This document shows, piece by piece, positions 22,327-31,890 of a stretch of DNA of 43,732 nt. Numbering within the stretch: the stretch's first letter is position 1; each line of letters starts with the position of its first letter. The notes below the pieces were generated by a model, which searched no databases, had not been told where the DNA came from, and saw only the letters and a program-made list of their open reading frames with translations. The translations under genes were made by a program, and so were the position numbers. Source of the DNA: Chloroflexota bacterium (lineage in GTDB: Bacteria > Chloroflexota > Anaerolineae > Aggregatilineales > Phototrophicaceae); the NCBI GenBank assembly GCA_026707665.1, contig JAPOWK010000106.1:1-43732 (forward strand), given 5' to 3'.

Positions 22327-25053
22327 ATGAAGCGTTGCATGCTGTTACTCTTGATCCTGCTGCTGGCCAGCGGGCTTGGTTTCGCCGAGTCGGAACAAGC
22401 GCTCGATCTCGAACACTACTGGCTGGACAACGGACTTGAAGTGATTTTGGCGCGCGATACCACAGCGCCGACCGTCGCGGTGGATATCTGGTTTAAGGTC
22501 GGCAGCGCCAACGACCCCGTAGGCAAGAGTGGCTTCGCCCATCTCTTCGAGCATATGATGTTCGAAGGTTCGCCACATATTCCCGGCGGCACGATGGATC
22601 AGTTGCTGGAACCAGTTGGCGGCTCGTCCAATGCTTACGTCGGCACCGATTACACCGCCTACTACGATACGGTGCCATCGCATCAATTGCCGCTGGCGCT
22701 CTGGATTGAAGCCGATCGCCTCGGTGGGCTGGCCGTGACGCAGGAAAACCTTGACAATCAGCGCGCCATCGTCATTGAAGAGCTGCAGCGGAGCTACGAC
22801 AACCGGCCTTATGGTTCGGCGGTGAAAGCGCTCATCACCGTGCCCTACTCCTACGAACCTTATAAGCGGCCCGCCATCGGCAATATTGATGATGTCAATG
22901 CCGCGCAGATTGAAGATGTCGTCGAATTCCACCGAACCTACTACGTCCCCAACAATGCCACGCTGGTCGTAGCTGGCGATATCGACTTCGACACGACGCG
23001 CGCTTTGATTGAAGACCTGTTCGGTCCCATCCCGCGCGGCGACGATCCGCCTGCGCTGCCGGAATTCGTACCGGTTGATCAAGAGGAAGCCGAATTCATC
23101 ACCATTGAAGATCCCTTCATCAACCTGCCGGCGCTCCTGGTCGCCTATGAGATCCCGCCACTGGTCCACGACGACTTCCCGGCGCTAAACGTTCTCTCCC
23201 GCGTATTAAGCGTTGGTGATTCGAGCCGCCTGGCGAAGCGACTGGTCGATACCGGCTTGGCGCTGCAAGCGGACGCCTGGATTTTCGACAATCGCGGTCC
23301 GGGCATGTTCTCTTTCATTCTCGTCGCCAATGTGGGCGTCGACCTGGCCGAACTTGAGGAAGCATCCTACGAAGAGCTCCAGAAGATCATCGATCAAGGC
23401 GTGCCGCAAGAGGAACTAGACAAGGTGATCGCCGGCATCAGGAGCCGAAACATTCTCGGATTGGAGACAGCTCTGGGCTTGGCGGAAAGCATTCAAAGCG
23501 TCAACTACTTTACCGGTGACCCGCAGGCGCTGTTCACCGGCATCAATCGCTACCAGGCGGTGACCAGCGAAGATATCCAGCGCGTGGCTACGCAGTATCT
23601 CGAAGCGAGCGATCGTCACGTATTCAATGTGGTGGAAACCGATGCCGAAGCGCCGCCTCCGGTAGAGCCCTACGCCGCCGAAGACGCCGTCGAGAGTGAG
23701 CCGGACTATCGCTACGTCATCGAACAGGACGAGCCGCCGCCGCCACTGGACTCGAACGAATTCAACTTCCCCAATATCACCGAAAACGTCCTGGATAATG
23801 GCTTGGAAGTTGTCGTCATCGAGCAGCCCAACATGCCCATCATCTCGCTGGACATCTATTTCGCCGGCGGCTCCACTGCCGCGCCACAGGATTTGCCCGG
23901 CTTGGCAAGTATGACCGGCGCCTTAATCACCCGTGGCACGACCGAACGCAGCGCCCAGGACATCGCCGGCGCGATTGAGCAAGTCGGCGGCGTCGTCGGC
24001 AGTGGCGCCGGGAGCGACAGCATGTCCGTTGGTGTCTTCGGCTTGATTGAAGATACTGAGCTCGCCTTCGACTTGCTCGCCGATATGACGCTGAACGCCA
24101 ATTTCCCGGAAAACGAAGTCGAGCGAGAACGCGCGGAACGCATCAGCGCCCTGGAAGCCAACTTGGCGGAACCGGGCTATCTCGCCGGTCGCACTTTCGG
24201 ACGGATTCTCTATGAGGGCCACCCCTATGGCAATCCCGTGACTTTCGAGTCGCTGGAGGCGATAACTCGTGATGATATGATCGCCTTTTATGAGTCGCGC
24301 CGGCAACCCGACAACGCCGTGCTGATCATCGCGGGCGCCATCACCACCGAAGAGGGCTTGGCCTACGCCGGACAGCACTTTGCCGAATGGGAAGGCAGCG
24401 CTGAAGCAGTCACTTATCCGACCTTGCCGGCGCACAGCGGCCAGCGTTTCCTGCTTGTGGATCGCCCCGGCAGCACACAAGCCAACTTTCTCATGGGCAA
24501 TATTGGCATCCAGGGCGCCAGCCTCGATTACTTCCCCGCGCGCGTGATGAACCACGTTCTGGGCGGCACCTTTACCTCGCGCCTGGTGCAAAACATCCGC
24601 GAGGAAAAGGGCTATACCTACAGCATCGGTTCGGGTTTCAGTTACCCAGCCGACACCGGACGCTTCGTGGTCAGCACAGCGGTCCGCAACGATGTCATCG
24701 TCCCCGCGCTTGAGGAAGTCTTCAAGGAGATCGAGCGCATCCAGACCGAGCCGCTCACGGACGAAGAGCTAAACGACGCGCGCGATGGCATCGTCGGCGA
24801 GTGGGTGTTTGGGCTGGAAACTTATCAGGACTTCGTCGAAGCAGTCGCTTCGTACAAGATTCGCGGCGTCGAATTGGACCGCCTCAACAGGTGGCTGGGT
24901 CACATTAAAGACGTCACAAAAGAGGATGTTCTCGAGATCGCCAACACCTACATCCATCCCGAGGACTTCATCGTCGTCGTGGTTGGCGACGCCAGTGTCA
25001 TCCAGGAGCAGTTGGAGACACTGGGCGAGGTCACGCTGCTGGAAGCTGAGTAA
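22327..25053 (+). CDS. Secreted M16 zinc peptidase, double-domain
   Basis: This 908-residue protein has a signal peptide (MKRCMLLLLILLLASGLGFA) and two M16 halves fused in one chain, joined near residues 435-480 by an acidic, proline-rich linker. The first half is catalytic: HLFEH (72-76) with E151/E152 about 75 residues on gives the inverted HxxEH zinc site. The second half (starting ITENVLDNGLEVVVIEQ) lacks HxxEH at the matching place (GLASMTGALI) but keeps the substrate-clamp motif RLVQNIREEKGYTYSIGSGF. This resembles pitrilysin/PqqL-type enzymes. ATG 22327 follows AAAGGAG; upstream start 22303 is unlikely. It probably degrades exported or imported peptides. It is followed by a strong terminator, so it is monocistronic. 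Confidence 0.92.
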   Translation: MKRCMLLLLILLLASGLGFAESEQALDLEHYWLDNGLEVILARDTTAPTVAVDIWFKVGSANDPVGKSGFAHLFEHMMFEGSPHIPGGTMDQLLEPVGGSSNAYVGTDYTAYYDTVPSHQLPLALWIEADRLGGLAVTQENLDNQRAIVIEELQRSYDNRPYGSAVKALITVPYSYEPYKRPAIGNIDDVNAAQIEDVVEFHRTYYVPNNATLVVAGDIDFDTTRALIEDLFGPIPRGDDPPALPEFVPVDQEEAEFITIEDPFINLPALLVAYEIPPLVHDDFPALNVLSRVLSVGDSSRLAKRLVDTGLALQADAWIFDNRGPGMFSFILVANVGVDLAELEEASYEELQKIIDQGVPQEELDKVIAGIRSRNILGLETALGLAESIQSVNYFTGDPQALFTGINRYQAVTSEDIQRVATQYLEASDRHVFNVVETDAEAPPPVEPYAAEDAVESEPDYRYVIEQDEPPPPLDSNEFNFPNITENVLDNGLEVVVIEQPNMPIISLDIYFAGGSTAAPQDLPGLASMTGALITRGTTERSAQDIAGAIEQVGGVVGSGAGSDSMSVGVFGLIEDTELAFDLLADMTLNANFPENEVERERAERISALEANLAEPGYLAGRTFGRILYEGHPYGNPVTFESLEAITRDDMIAFYESRRQPDNAVLIIAGAITTEEGLAYAGQHFAEWEGSAEAVTYPTLPAHSGQRFLLVDRPGSTQANFLMGNIGIQGASLDYFPARVMNHVLGGTFTSRLVQNIREEKGYTYSIGSGFSYPADTGRFVVSTAVRNDVIVPALEEVFKEIERIQTEPLTDEELNDARDGIVGEWVFGLETYQDFVEAVASYKIRGVELDRLNRWLGHIKDVTKEDVLEIANTYIHPEDFIVVVVGDASVIQEQLETLGEVTLLEAE

Positions 25054-25108
25054 GTCTCTCGGCGTTTGGTCCCGGCGGCGCCAAGCGAATGGCGCGGATA
25101 CAGAATTG

Positions 25109-25141
25109 AAAAGAGGGCGGTTCAAAAGGTCGCCCTCTTTT
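25109..25141 (+). terminator. Rho-independent terminator after the M16 gene
   Basis: An 11-bp perfect inverted repeat AAAAGAGGGCG / CGCCCTCTTTT with an 11-base loop, beginning 55 bases after the stop. The A run on one side and T run on the other make it usable in both directions. Confidence 0.85.
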
Positions 25142-25490
25142 GTTACGAGTCTACCGCGCGAGTAAGCGCCTAAGTCTCTCCAAACTCGCTTCACTGGAAA
25201 ATGTCTCGCAACGGCAGATGGCAAGCCAGCGGCTCAAGCGGGTTTACATCTGCAGCGGCGATGCGCCAATGGCAAGAGTGGATGATTTGGCAACGGGGCG
25301 GAAGCACCAAGGCCTTCACAGATTACTTTGGGGTGATCGGGACGGTGCTTGTCCGCGGGGGGCCGGGCCAGTGGCGCATCGTGTCTAGGCTGAGATCGAT
25401 ACGGCGACGCCTGTGGGATTCATTCCAAAGTCAAGGCGCATTCTTACGCGCTCTGAGTTTGTCAAAAAGCAATTCGCGAGTCCCACAGTT
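25142..25490. other. Intergenic stretch with no recognisable gene
   Basis: About 350 bases between the M16 terminator and a strong promoter. Short open frames here lack ribosome sites and recognisable motifs. I see no RNA gene or repeat. Confidence 0.5.
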
Positions 25491-25519
25491 TTGACATGCC
25501 AATACCTCCTAGATATACT
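25491..25519 (+). promoter_or_regulatory. Strong sigma-70-type promoter
   Basis: TTGACA (25491-25496), a 17-base spacer, then TATACT (25514-25519): a perfect -35, ideal spacing and a five-of-six -10. It lies about 180 bases before the M20-like gene and probably drives the following cassette through a long untranslated leader. Confidence 0.75.
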
Positions 25520-25701
25520 CCCAGTGAATGGTTGATTCGCTGCCACAGTCCGATGTATATGTAGAGCAATGGAGCAAGCAAAAGATTCGTAGAGAAAACC
25601 AATGATTTTGATGCGAGTTATTCGCTTGCCTCATTTACATCGGATATAGCGTTTTGAACAGATGATGGAACTTTAAGAGATTTTTGAAAAGGAAGATTAC
25701 A

Positions 25702-27009
25702 ATGGCAACACGCTCCCACACGAATAACGGGAACTTAAATTCGCTCATTCAGGCGAAACGCGAACAATATGTTGGCGTTCTGCGAGCGCTCTTGTCCAAA
25801 TCAGCCGAGGGAGAAGAAGCTCTCCAAAATGAAATTGCCGGATTCTTCAAACGCTTGGGATGCCAGGTAGAGACCATTTCAAGCAGACCAAATCGCTTTG
25901 CCTTGGCTTCGGATTTCGCACCGCCGGCAGATGTGCCAGAGGCTGAGCGGGTGAGCGTCGTCGCTGTACAACCGGGCGCTGGCGACGGGCGCAGCCTGTT
26001 TGTGTTCGCCCATCCCGAGGGTGAGCCGGTGGCGGATACGGACACATGGCAGCACGATCCATTTGCCGGCACGATTGAAAACGGCCGCATGTATGGTTGG
26101 GCAATCGCCGATGACTTGAGCGGCGTTGTCGCGATGATCTGCGCCCAGGACGCGATTCGTTCCGCCGGCTTGTCCCCTTCTGGCCAGGTCGTCTATGCCA
26201 GTACGGTGAGCAAACGGCGGGCGCAAGGCATCTACGCCGTTCTGGAGAAAGGTTACCGCGGCGACGCGGCGCTGTACCTTCATCCAGCGGAGTCCGGTTT
26301 TGGGCTCAGCGATATAAAGTCACGAGCTTCGGGCCTTCTGCGTTTTCGTATTACGGTCACGGGTCAACTGCCGGATACCGGCGAGCCGACTCATACGCCC
26401 TTCTCCCACCTGGGCGTCAACCCGATTGACAAGGCTTGGGTCATTTACCATGCGATTAGCGAGCTGGATGAGCGGCGCGCGCAAAAGGTTCACCATCCCG
26501 CTTATGAAGAAATCGGGCGCTCGACCAATCTGCACATCACGCATATCGAGTCGGGCAGTGACGCGCGACCGGGTCGGATCCCGACTTCCGCGGTAATGAC
26601 GGGCGCGCTGGCTTTTCCGCCAACCGAAGATTTGACGGCCGTGCAGCAAGAACTCGAAGCAGTTGTACAGCAAGCTTCCCAGAGTGATCCCTGGCTCAAG
26701 GACCATCCGGCGCAACTGGATTGGCTCCAGGGCATCAGCGGTGTTGAAATCCCGGAAGACAGTCCTATCTACCAGACGGTCGCCGCCGCGATCCAAAACG
26801 TAACCGGGATCACGCCCAAAGTGCAATCCTTACATGCCGCCAGTGAGATTCGCACGCCGATTCTCTACAGCGGTATTCCAACCCTTGGCTTCGGTCCTCT
26901 TTCGGGCGGCAATACGCAAAGCGGCGGCACCGATGAATGGGTAAGCGTCGACGACTTTATCAACATGGTCGCGGTTGTCGCGAGCATCATTGTGGATTGG
27001 TGCGACTAG
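25702..27009 (+). CDS. M20-like peptidase/deacylase with altered metal site
   Basis: This 435-residue protein has the overall M20 (ArgE/DapE/CPG2) layout. A first metal region FAHPEGEPVADTDTW is followed by GTIENGRMYGWAIADDLSGVVAMICA, a dimerisation domain around 220-330, and the end PTLGFGPLSGGNTQSGGTDEWVSVDD. Several usual residues differ. The classical HxD strand reads HPE, the EE pair reads HPAES, and the last histidine before NEYV/DEWV is replaced in SGGTDEW. It may use a different metal set or have lost catalysis. ATG 25702 is preceded by AAAAGGA; TTG 25684 is an alternative. It opens the peptide-transport cassette and suggests a substrate with an amide or acyl bond. Confidence 0.68.
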   Translation: MATRSHTNNGNLNSLIQAKREQYVGVLRALLSKSAEGEEALQNEIAGFFKRLGCQVETISSRPNRFALASDFAPPADVPEAERVSVVAVQPGAGDGRSLFVFAHPEGEPVADTDTWQHDPFAGTIENGRMYGWAIADDLSGVVAMICAQDAIRSAGLSPSGQVVYASTVSKRRAQGIYAVLEKGYRGDAALYLHPAESGFGLSDIKSRASGLLRFRITVTGQLPDTGEPTHTPFSHLGVNPIDKAWVIYHAISELDERRAQKVHHPAYEEIGRSTNLHITHIESGSDARPGRIPTSAVMTGALAFPPTEDLTAVQQELEAVVQQASQSDPWLKDHPAQLDWLQGISGVEIPEDSPIYQTVAAAIQNVTGITPKVQSLHAASEIRTPILYSGIPTLGFGPLSGGNTQSGGTDEWVSVDDFINMVAVVASIIVDWCD

Positions 27010-27150
27010 TTGTTCCCAACTGGGCGGCTACTGGTTTTTTGCAAAGTCGTGTGAAAGGAGGATACTGGAACGGAGCAAGCCTGACGCGTCAGAGTTGGCG
27101 GCTCCCATCGAATTGGCAAACTCTCACTGATCAGAAAGGATTAGATTGCC

Positions 27151-28734
27151 ATGGTTACCAAAAGAAAGAAACATCTGTTGTCCTTGAGTATCGCACTGCT
27201 ATTCATCGCGTCGTTGGCGGGCGGCGGCTTCGCGGTCGTTGCGCAAGATATGAGCACGCTGGTGATTGCGCTGGCGGGTTCGCCACCGACCTTTGATCCG
27301 CTGGCGGCCTCTGACAGCCGCGTGGATACGCCGTCGATCAATCTTTATAACACATTGCTGCAATATCTCCCCGGCGTCACGGAGTGGGAACTGGAACTCG
27401 CCGAAAGCTATGAACAAGCCGAAGACGGCCTGAGTTACACCTTCACGCTGAAACCCGGGGTCATGTTCCATGACGGGACGGAAGTCCGGGCGGAAGATGT
27501 CGCCTACACCGTCGATCGCCTGGTCGCGGTGAATATCGGCGTGGCGCGCAGCCTGGTGATGGTCACCGGCGCCGAAGTCATTGACGACTACACGGTGCAG
27601 ATCAACCTCGCAACGCCCTTCCCCGGCTTCCTGGGCGCGCTTTCGCGTTTGTACATTCTGAATTCCGAGCTGGTAATGGCGAATACGGTCGATGACGATT
27701 GGGGCCAAACCTGGCTGCAGAACAACGATGCCGGCAGCGGACCTTATGTCTTGACCTCCTTCACGCCCGAGCAAGAATTTACCATCGAGCGATACGACGA
27801 TTACTTCAAGGGCTGGGAAGGCAACCACGTCGACCGCGCCATCTTCGTCGTCATCAAGGAAGAGAGCACGCGCCGCCTGTCGCTTGAAAACGGCGACTCT
27901 CACTGGATCCAGGTTGGCAGCCCGGAGACGCTGGACGCGCTCAGCGAGAATCCGGCTTACACGGTCAACACCGATCCAACGCTCAACCAACTGTACTTCG
28001 CCATGAACAGCCGCCATCCGATCCTCTCGGATGCGCGCGTACGCAAGGCGCTATCGCTGGTCTACGACTTCGAAGGCCACGTAGAGCTGGCGCGCAATGG
28101 CTACGCGGCGATCGCGAAGGGCGTACTCCCGCCGGGCATCGTTTGCTTTGACGCCTCGACGCCGGAGTCGGCGATGGACGTGGAAGCGGCGCAGGCTTTA
28201 ATGGCGGAGGCCGGTTACGCGGATGGCGGCTTCGAGTTGACGATGGCCTACCAAGGCACATCACCAGAAGAGACCGCCGCGATGCAGATTATGCAAGCCG
28301 GGGCGGCGCAGCTGGGCATCACCATCCGCCCGATGGCCATCGAGTGGCCCGCCAAAGTGCAAGCTTACTCCTCGCAAGAGACGGCGCCCGATGTGGGCAC
28401 GGTGTGGATGTTCCCCTCGCTGCCTGATCCGGATCAGTTCTTCGGTCGACTGGGGCATTCCAGCCAAGGTGGCGGCGGCGGCATCAACTTCTCCTGGTAC
28501 AGCAATGCCGACAACGATGCGCTGCTGGAGGCTGGCAAAGTCGAACTGGATCCTGAAGCCCGCTGCGAGATTTACAAGCAGGTGCAGGCGATATGGGATG
28601 CGGAAACGCCTTATGTCAACGTTGTTGTAGGCATGGCGCTTTCGGCATCGCACGCCAACGTCAAGGGCTATCAGTGGTCACCGCCACATAGCTACACGCA
28701 GAATGTGTATCAGATCTACTTTGACGATATGTAG
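27151..28734 (+). CDS. ABC substrate-binding protein, family 5 (oligopeptide/dipeptide type)
   Basis: This 527-residue secreted receptor has a signal peptide ending VVAQD. It carries family-5 motifs: YTFTLKPGVMFHDGTEVRAEDVAYTVDRL near 100-130, GSGPYVLTSFTPEQEFTIERYDDYF near 190-215, RVRKALSLVYDF, and the C-terminal QAIWDAETPYVNVVVGM. Family members carry peptides, nickel, opines, glycosides and many other ligands, so the ligand is unknown. ATG 27151 has AAAGGA upstream. A hairpin at 28754-28786 separates it from dppB-like, as is common for abundant receptors. It shares family and layout, but not close sequence, with the receptors at 41681 and 43594. Confidence 0.92.
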   Translation: MVTKRKKHLLSLSIALLFIASLAGGGFAVVAQDMSTLVIALAGSPPTFDPLAASDSRVDTPSINLYNTLLQYLPGVTEWELELAESYEQAEDGLSYTFTLKPGVMFHDGTEVRAEDVAYTVDRLVAVNIGVARSLVMVTGAEVIDDYTVQINLATPFPGFLGALSRLYILNSELVMANTVDDDWGQTWLQNNDAGSGPYVLTSFTPEQEFTIERYDDYFKGWEGNHVDRAIFVVIKEESTRRLSLENGDSHWIQVGSPETLDALSENPAYTVNTDPTLNQLYFAMNSRHPILSDARVRKALSLVYDFEGHVELARNGYAAIAKGVLPPGIVCFDASTPESAMDVEAAQALMAEAGYADGGFELTMAYQGTSPEETAAMQIMQAGAAQLGITIRPMAIEWPAKVQAYSSQETAPDVGTVWMFPSLPDPDQFFGRLGHSSQGGGGGINFSWYSNADNDALLEAGKVELDPEARCEIYKQVQAIWDAETPYVNVVVGMALSASHANVKGYQWSPPHSYTQNVYQIYFDDM

Positions 28735-28753
28735 GCTCGATATCGTCAGCAAG

Positions 28754-28786
28754 GGGGCGAGTGGAGTCGGCGATTCGGCTCGCCCC
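28754..28786 (+). terminator. Hairpin between binding-protein and permease genes
   Basis: Stem GGGGCGAG (28754-28761) / CTCGCCCC (28779-28786), then ATTTG. The short T run suggests partial termination, leaving more receptor than permease transcript. Confidence 0.6.
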
Positions 28787-28805
28787 ATTTGTGGGGTGAT
28801 CAACC

Positions 28806-29813
28806 TTGGGTGACTATATTCTGCGCCGGTTGTATCAGGCTCTGTGGGTCTTGATCGCCGTCACCTTTGTGACATTCTTCATTTCTAACATGCTGCCTGG
28901 CGATCCGGCGCTCTCGAGGGCGGGGCAATTCGCCACCAAAGAACAGGTCGCGAAGACGCGCATACTGCTCGGTCTTGATCAACCCTTGCATATTCAATAC
29001 ATCAAATATATGCAGCGGCTGATATCGGGTGATCTGGGACTGTCAATCGTTTCGCGCCAACCGGTGCTAAAAGAGCTCAGGGACTTTTTCCCGGCGACGC
29101 TGGAACTGACCATTGCCGCCTTGTGCTTCACCCTCACTATAGGCGTCCCCTTGGGCGTCCTTGCCGGTTCTACGAAATCACGTTGGCTCAAGTCTTCGAT
29201 CATTACCGGCTCTCTGATCGGCGTGGGGATTCCGGTGTTTTGGGCCGGGCTGGTTTTCCAGTTGGTTTTTGCCGGGAGATTAGATATTTTACCGCTGTCG
29301 GGACGATTGACTTTGGCCACACCGCCACCGCCCAGCGTGACGAATATGTATTTGATCGACTCAATCCTGGCGGGTCAATGGGATACCTTCAAAGATGCGC
29401 TCATTCATCTGATCCTGCCCGCCTTCACACTGAGCCTGGGCCAGATTGGCGCCATGGCGCGCACGACGAACTCGGCCATGGCGAGCGTGATTCACCGCGA
29501 TTATGTGCGTACCGCGCACGCCAAAGGCTTGGCGGAAAGGAAGGTCCTGTGGGCTCACGTGCTGCGGAATGCGCTTCTGCCGGTCGTAACTGTTCTAGGT
29601 CTCTACGTAGCGTTTATGCTGAACGGGGCGCTGCTGATTGAGATCATCTATTCTTGGGGCGGGCTGGGTACCTACGCCTGGATCGGCATCTTTCGCAACG
29701 ACATCACCGTCATTATGGGCGTGACACTTGCAGCGAGCTTTACGTTTATGTTTGTCAATCTCGTCATCGATCTGACTTATCCCTTTCTCGATCCCCGTAT
29801 CCAATACAGCTAG
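28806..29813 (+). CDS. ABC transporter permease, DppB-like
   Basis: A 335-residue permease of the oligopeptide group, starting with TTG at 28806 after GGGGTGAT. It has the typical N-terminal segment LYQALWVLIAVTFVTFFISNMLPGDPA, the loop GLDQPLHIQYIKYMQRLISGDLG and the EAA motif YVRTAHAKGLAERKVLWAHVLRNALLP near residues 232-258. Six membrane segments are expected. It forms the channel with the next protein. Confidence 0.93.
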   Translation: MGDYILRRLYQALWVLIAVTFVTFFISNMLPGDPALSRAGQFATKEQVAKTRILLGLDQPLHIQYIKYMQRLISGDLGLSIVSRQPVLKELRDFFPATLELTIAALCFTLTIGVPLGVLAGSTKSRWLKSSIITGSLIGVGIPVFWAGLVFQLVFAGRLDILPLSGRLTLATPPPPSVTNMYLIDSILAGQWDTFKDALIHLILPAFTLSLGQIGAMARTTNSAMASVIHRDYVRTAHAKGLAERKVLWAHVLRNALLPVVTVLGLYVAFMLNGALLIEIIYSWGGLGTYAWIGIFRNDITVIMGVTLAASFTFMFVNLVIDLTYPFLDPRIQYS

Positions 29814-29831
29814 ACGCAAGTTTGTAGCGCG

Positions 29832-30749
29832 ATGAGTGCAGAAACGAAAGCAACAGTCGATCTGTCAGCCCTCGATATGCAGAAGAACATCGGGGCCTGG
29901 CAACGCTTTAAGAGCAGTCGATTTGCTTTTGCTGTTCGGCATAATCCGATGTCGATCCTCGGTCTGTTGATTCTGGCTCTCTTGATTCTGATGGTGCTTT
30001 GGCCGGAGCTGTTCACCTCCCAAAGCGCCACGCTGCTGAATCTAAGAAACAAGTTTCTGACTCCATCCGCTGAACACCCCTTCGGCACGGATCACATGGG
30101 CGTGGATATTTTCTCACGCGTGGTTTACGCCGCCCGGACTACGATCTGGGTGGTCTGTGTTGTCTTGAGCATCGCCACCGGTCTGGGATTCGTCATCGGC
30201 TCGCTGGCGGCTTATATGGGCGGTCGGGTCGACAGCGTCCTGATGCGCATGACGGATGTCTGGATGGCCTTTCCCTCACTGGTACTGGCCATTGCCTTGA
30301 ACGCGGCTTTGGGAAGGGGCTTGTTTCAGACCGTAATAGCCGTTGGCTTTTCCTGGTGGCCCTCGTATGCGCGGCTGGTACGGGCGCAGGTCTTGAGTGT
30401 CAAGAACGAAGAATATGTCCTGGCGGCGCAGGCGCTCGGCGCGAGCCATTTTCGCATCGTGACGCGGCACATCATCCGCAATGGGTTTGACCCCATCATT
30501 GTGAACATCACGATAGATGTCGGTTTCGTCGCGCTCGCAACCGCCGGGTTGAGTTTTTTGGGATTGGGTATTGAGCCGCCCACGCCGGAATGGGGCCGTA
30601 TGGTGGCGGAAGGGCGCGATTACCTGCTGGACCAATGGTGGGCGTCGACCTTCCCCGGCCTGGCCTTGTTTATGTTTGTGGTCGGCTTTAATTTGCTGGG
30701 CGAGCTGGTGAGGGACTGGCTCGATCCCAGCAACGTAGGACGTCGTTGA
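29832..30749 (+). CDS. ABC transporter permease, DppC-like
   Basis: A 305-residue DppC-type permease. An N-terminal cytoplasmic stretch is followed by NPMSILGLLILALLILMVLWPELF, then HPFGTDHMGVDIFSRVVYAARTT, which is diagnostic of DppC. The EAA motif is EYVLAAQALGASHFRIVTRHIIRN. It starts 18 bases after the DppB-like gene. No DppD or DppF ATPase follows within the window, so energy coupling must come from elsewhere. Confidence 0.93.
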   Translation: MSAETKATVDLSALDMQKNIGAWQRFKSSRFAFAVRHNPMSILGLLILALLILMVLWPELFTSQSATLLNLRNKFLTPSAEHPFGTDHMGVDIFSRVVYAARTTIWVVCVVLSIATGLGFVIGSLAAYMGGRVDSVLMRMTDVWMAFPSLVLAIALNAALGRGLFQTVIAVGFSWWPSYARLVRAQVLSVKNEEYVLAAQALGASHFRIVTRHIIRNGFDPIIVNITIDVGFVALATAGLSFLGLGIEPPTPEWGRMVAEGRDYLLDQWWASTFPGLALFMFVVGFNLLGELVRDWLDPSNVGRR

Positions 30750-30846
30750 TCGGGTGGAAAGGACAAAGTCCATCAGGACATTCGGTTGAGTTGATTAAGC
30801 TGAACATAGGTATTGAAAGCGATTTGTCTACAAAGGGAGGTTTGTC

Positions 30847-31848
30847 ATGCGGTCACATCTATTTTGGGATCAATTTGCTGATATTTCCGTCAATCGACTG
30901 GTCAATCCGGGGAAGGGCGAGCCCTTCCTGATTGTCGCCGACCCCAAGAACGATCTCAATCTGGCGGAGGCGCTGCTTTCGGCCGGTCTGCGCTCCGGCG
31001 CGAATACGACGCTGATCATCAAAGACTGGTACGAAGAAGGCACCGTCAGCGATCCGGGTCCCATCGTTAACAACGCCGTTTTGAACAGCAAGTATGTACT
31101 GACGCTCTGCGGCGGCATGGTGCGCGCCCCAGCCATGCAAGAAGCGCGCAGGAATGGCACGCGCCATCTATCCACGGTGGTGGAAGGCATCGAGGACTAT
31201 TGCATCGCCGCGCTGGTCAACGTTGATCTGGACAAGATGTTCGAGAACGCCGATATCATCGCCAAACTTTGGGAAGAAACCGACGAATGTCGCGTGACAT
31301 CGCCCTACGGCACCGACATCTCCTTCAAGATGGGCGGGCGACCGAGCCTGGTGAGCGACGGCGCGCTGACTTACGACGGCGAAGTCGACTTTTACCCCGG
31401 CGCCCAGGTATCCATCGCACCGCTCGAAGAGAGCATCAACGGCACCATAGTGGTCGATGCCAGCGACAATGTCAGTGGCCTCGTTCACAACAATTATTCG
31501 CTCATCGTCGTCGATGGCGTGATTACCGAGGTTGTCGGCGATGGCGCAGGCGATGCGATGCGGACTTGGCTGGCGACGCGCAACGACGACGTCATTTACA
31601 AGATCTGCCATTTCAGCATCGGGCTGAACCCCAAGGCGGGCATCTCGGGCCACTTGATGGAAGATGAGCGGGTGCTGGCGTCGGTTGACTTCGGCTTCGG
31701 CTATCAAGATCCCAAGTTTGGCGGCACCGTCGGATATAGTCCCTACCACGCGGACATCATGATGGCTAACCCGGACATTTATCTCGACGGCAAGCTCATG
31801 AGTAGCGCCAACAGGCTGGGAGATGGTTACGGCTTCCACCACCTATAA
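30847..31848 (+). CDS. M29 aminopeptidase / NicX-like metalloprotein
   Basis: This 333-residue protein resembles the thermophilic-type aminopeptidase (M29) and 2,5-dihydroxypyridine dioxygenase (NicX) superfamily. The N-terminal half has an alpha/beta domain (VADPKNDLNLAEALLSAGLRSGAN). The C-terminal half holds the expected metal region: FSIGLNPKAGISGHLMEDERVLASVDFGFG, then YSPYHADIMM and NPDIYLDGKLM, with E, H, H and D ligands. A very good GGGAGG site (30835-30840) sets the ATG. Short length (M29 peptidases run about 400) and the neighbouring DUF3830 and PTE-type genes make an aromatic or heterocycle ring-opening enzyme as likely as a peptidase. Substrate unknown. Confidence 0.72.
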   Translation: MRSHLFWDQFADISVNRLVNPGKGEPFLIVADPKNDLNLAEALLSAGLRSGANTTLIIKDWYEEGTVSDPGPIVNNAVLNSKYVLTLCGGMVRAPAMQEARRNGTRHLSTVVEGIEDYCIAALVNVDLDKMFENADIIAKLWEETDECRVTSPYGTDISFKMGGRPSLVSDGALTYDGEVDFYPGAQVSIAPLEESINGTIVVDASDNVSGLVHNNYSLIVVDGVITEVVGDGAGDAMRTWLATRNDDVIYKICHFSIGLNPKAGISGHLMEDERVLASVDFGFGYQDPKFGGTVGYSPYHADIMMANPDIYLDGKLMSSANRLGDGYGFHHL

Positions 31849-31890
31849 GTCTTGGCCTGCGCGTGAATTCCCGTTTCGCCGCGAGTTTTT

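Noticed and set aside
25201..25494. Open frames between the M16 terminator and the strong promoter
   Set aside because: No ribosome site, overlapping frames with arginine/serine-rich composition, and no family resemblance.
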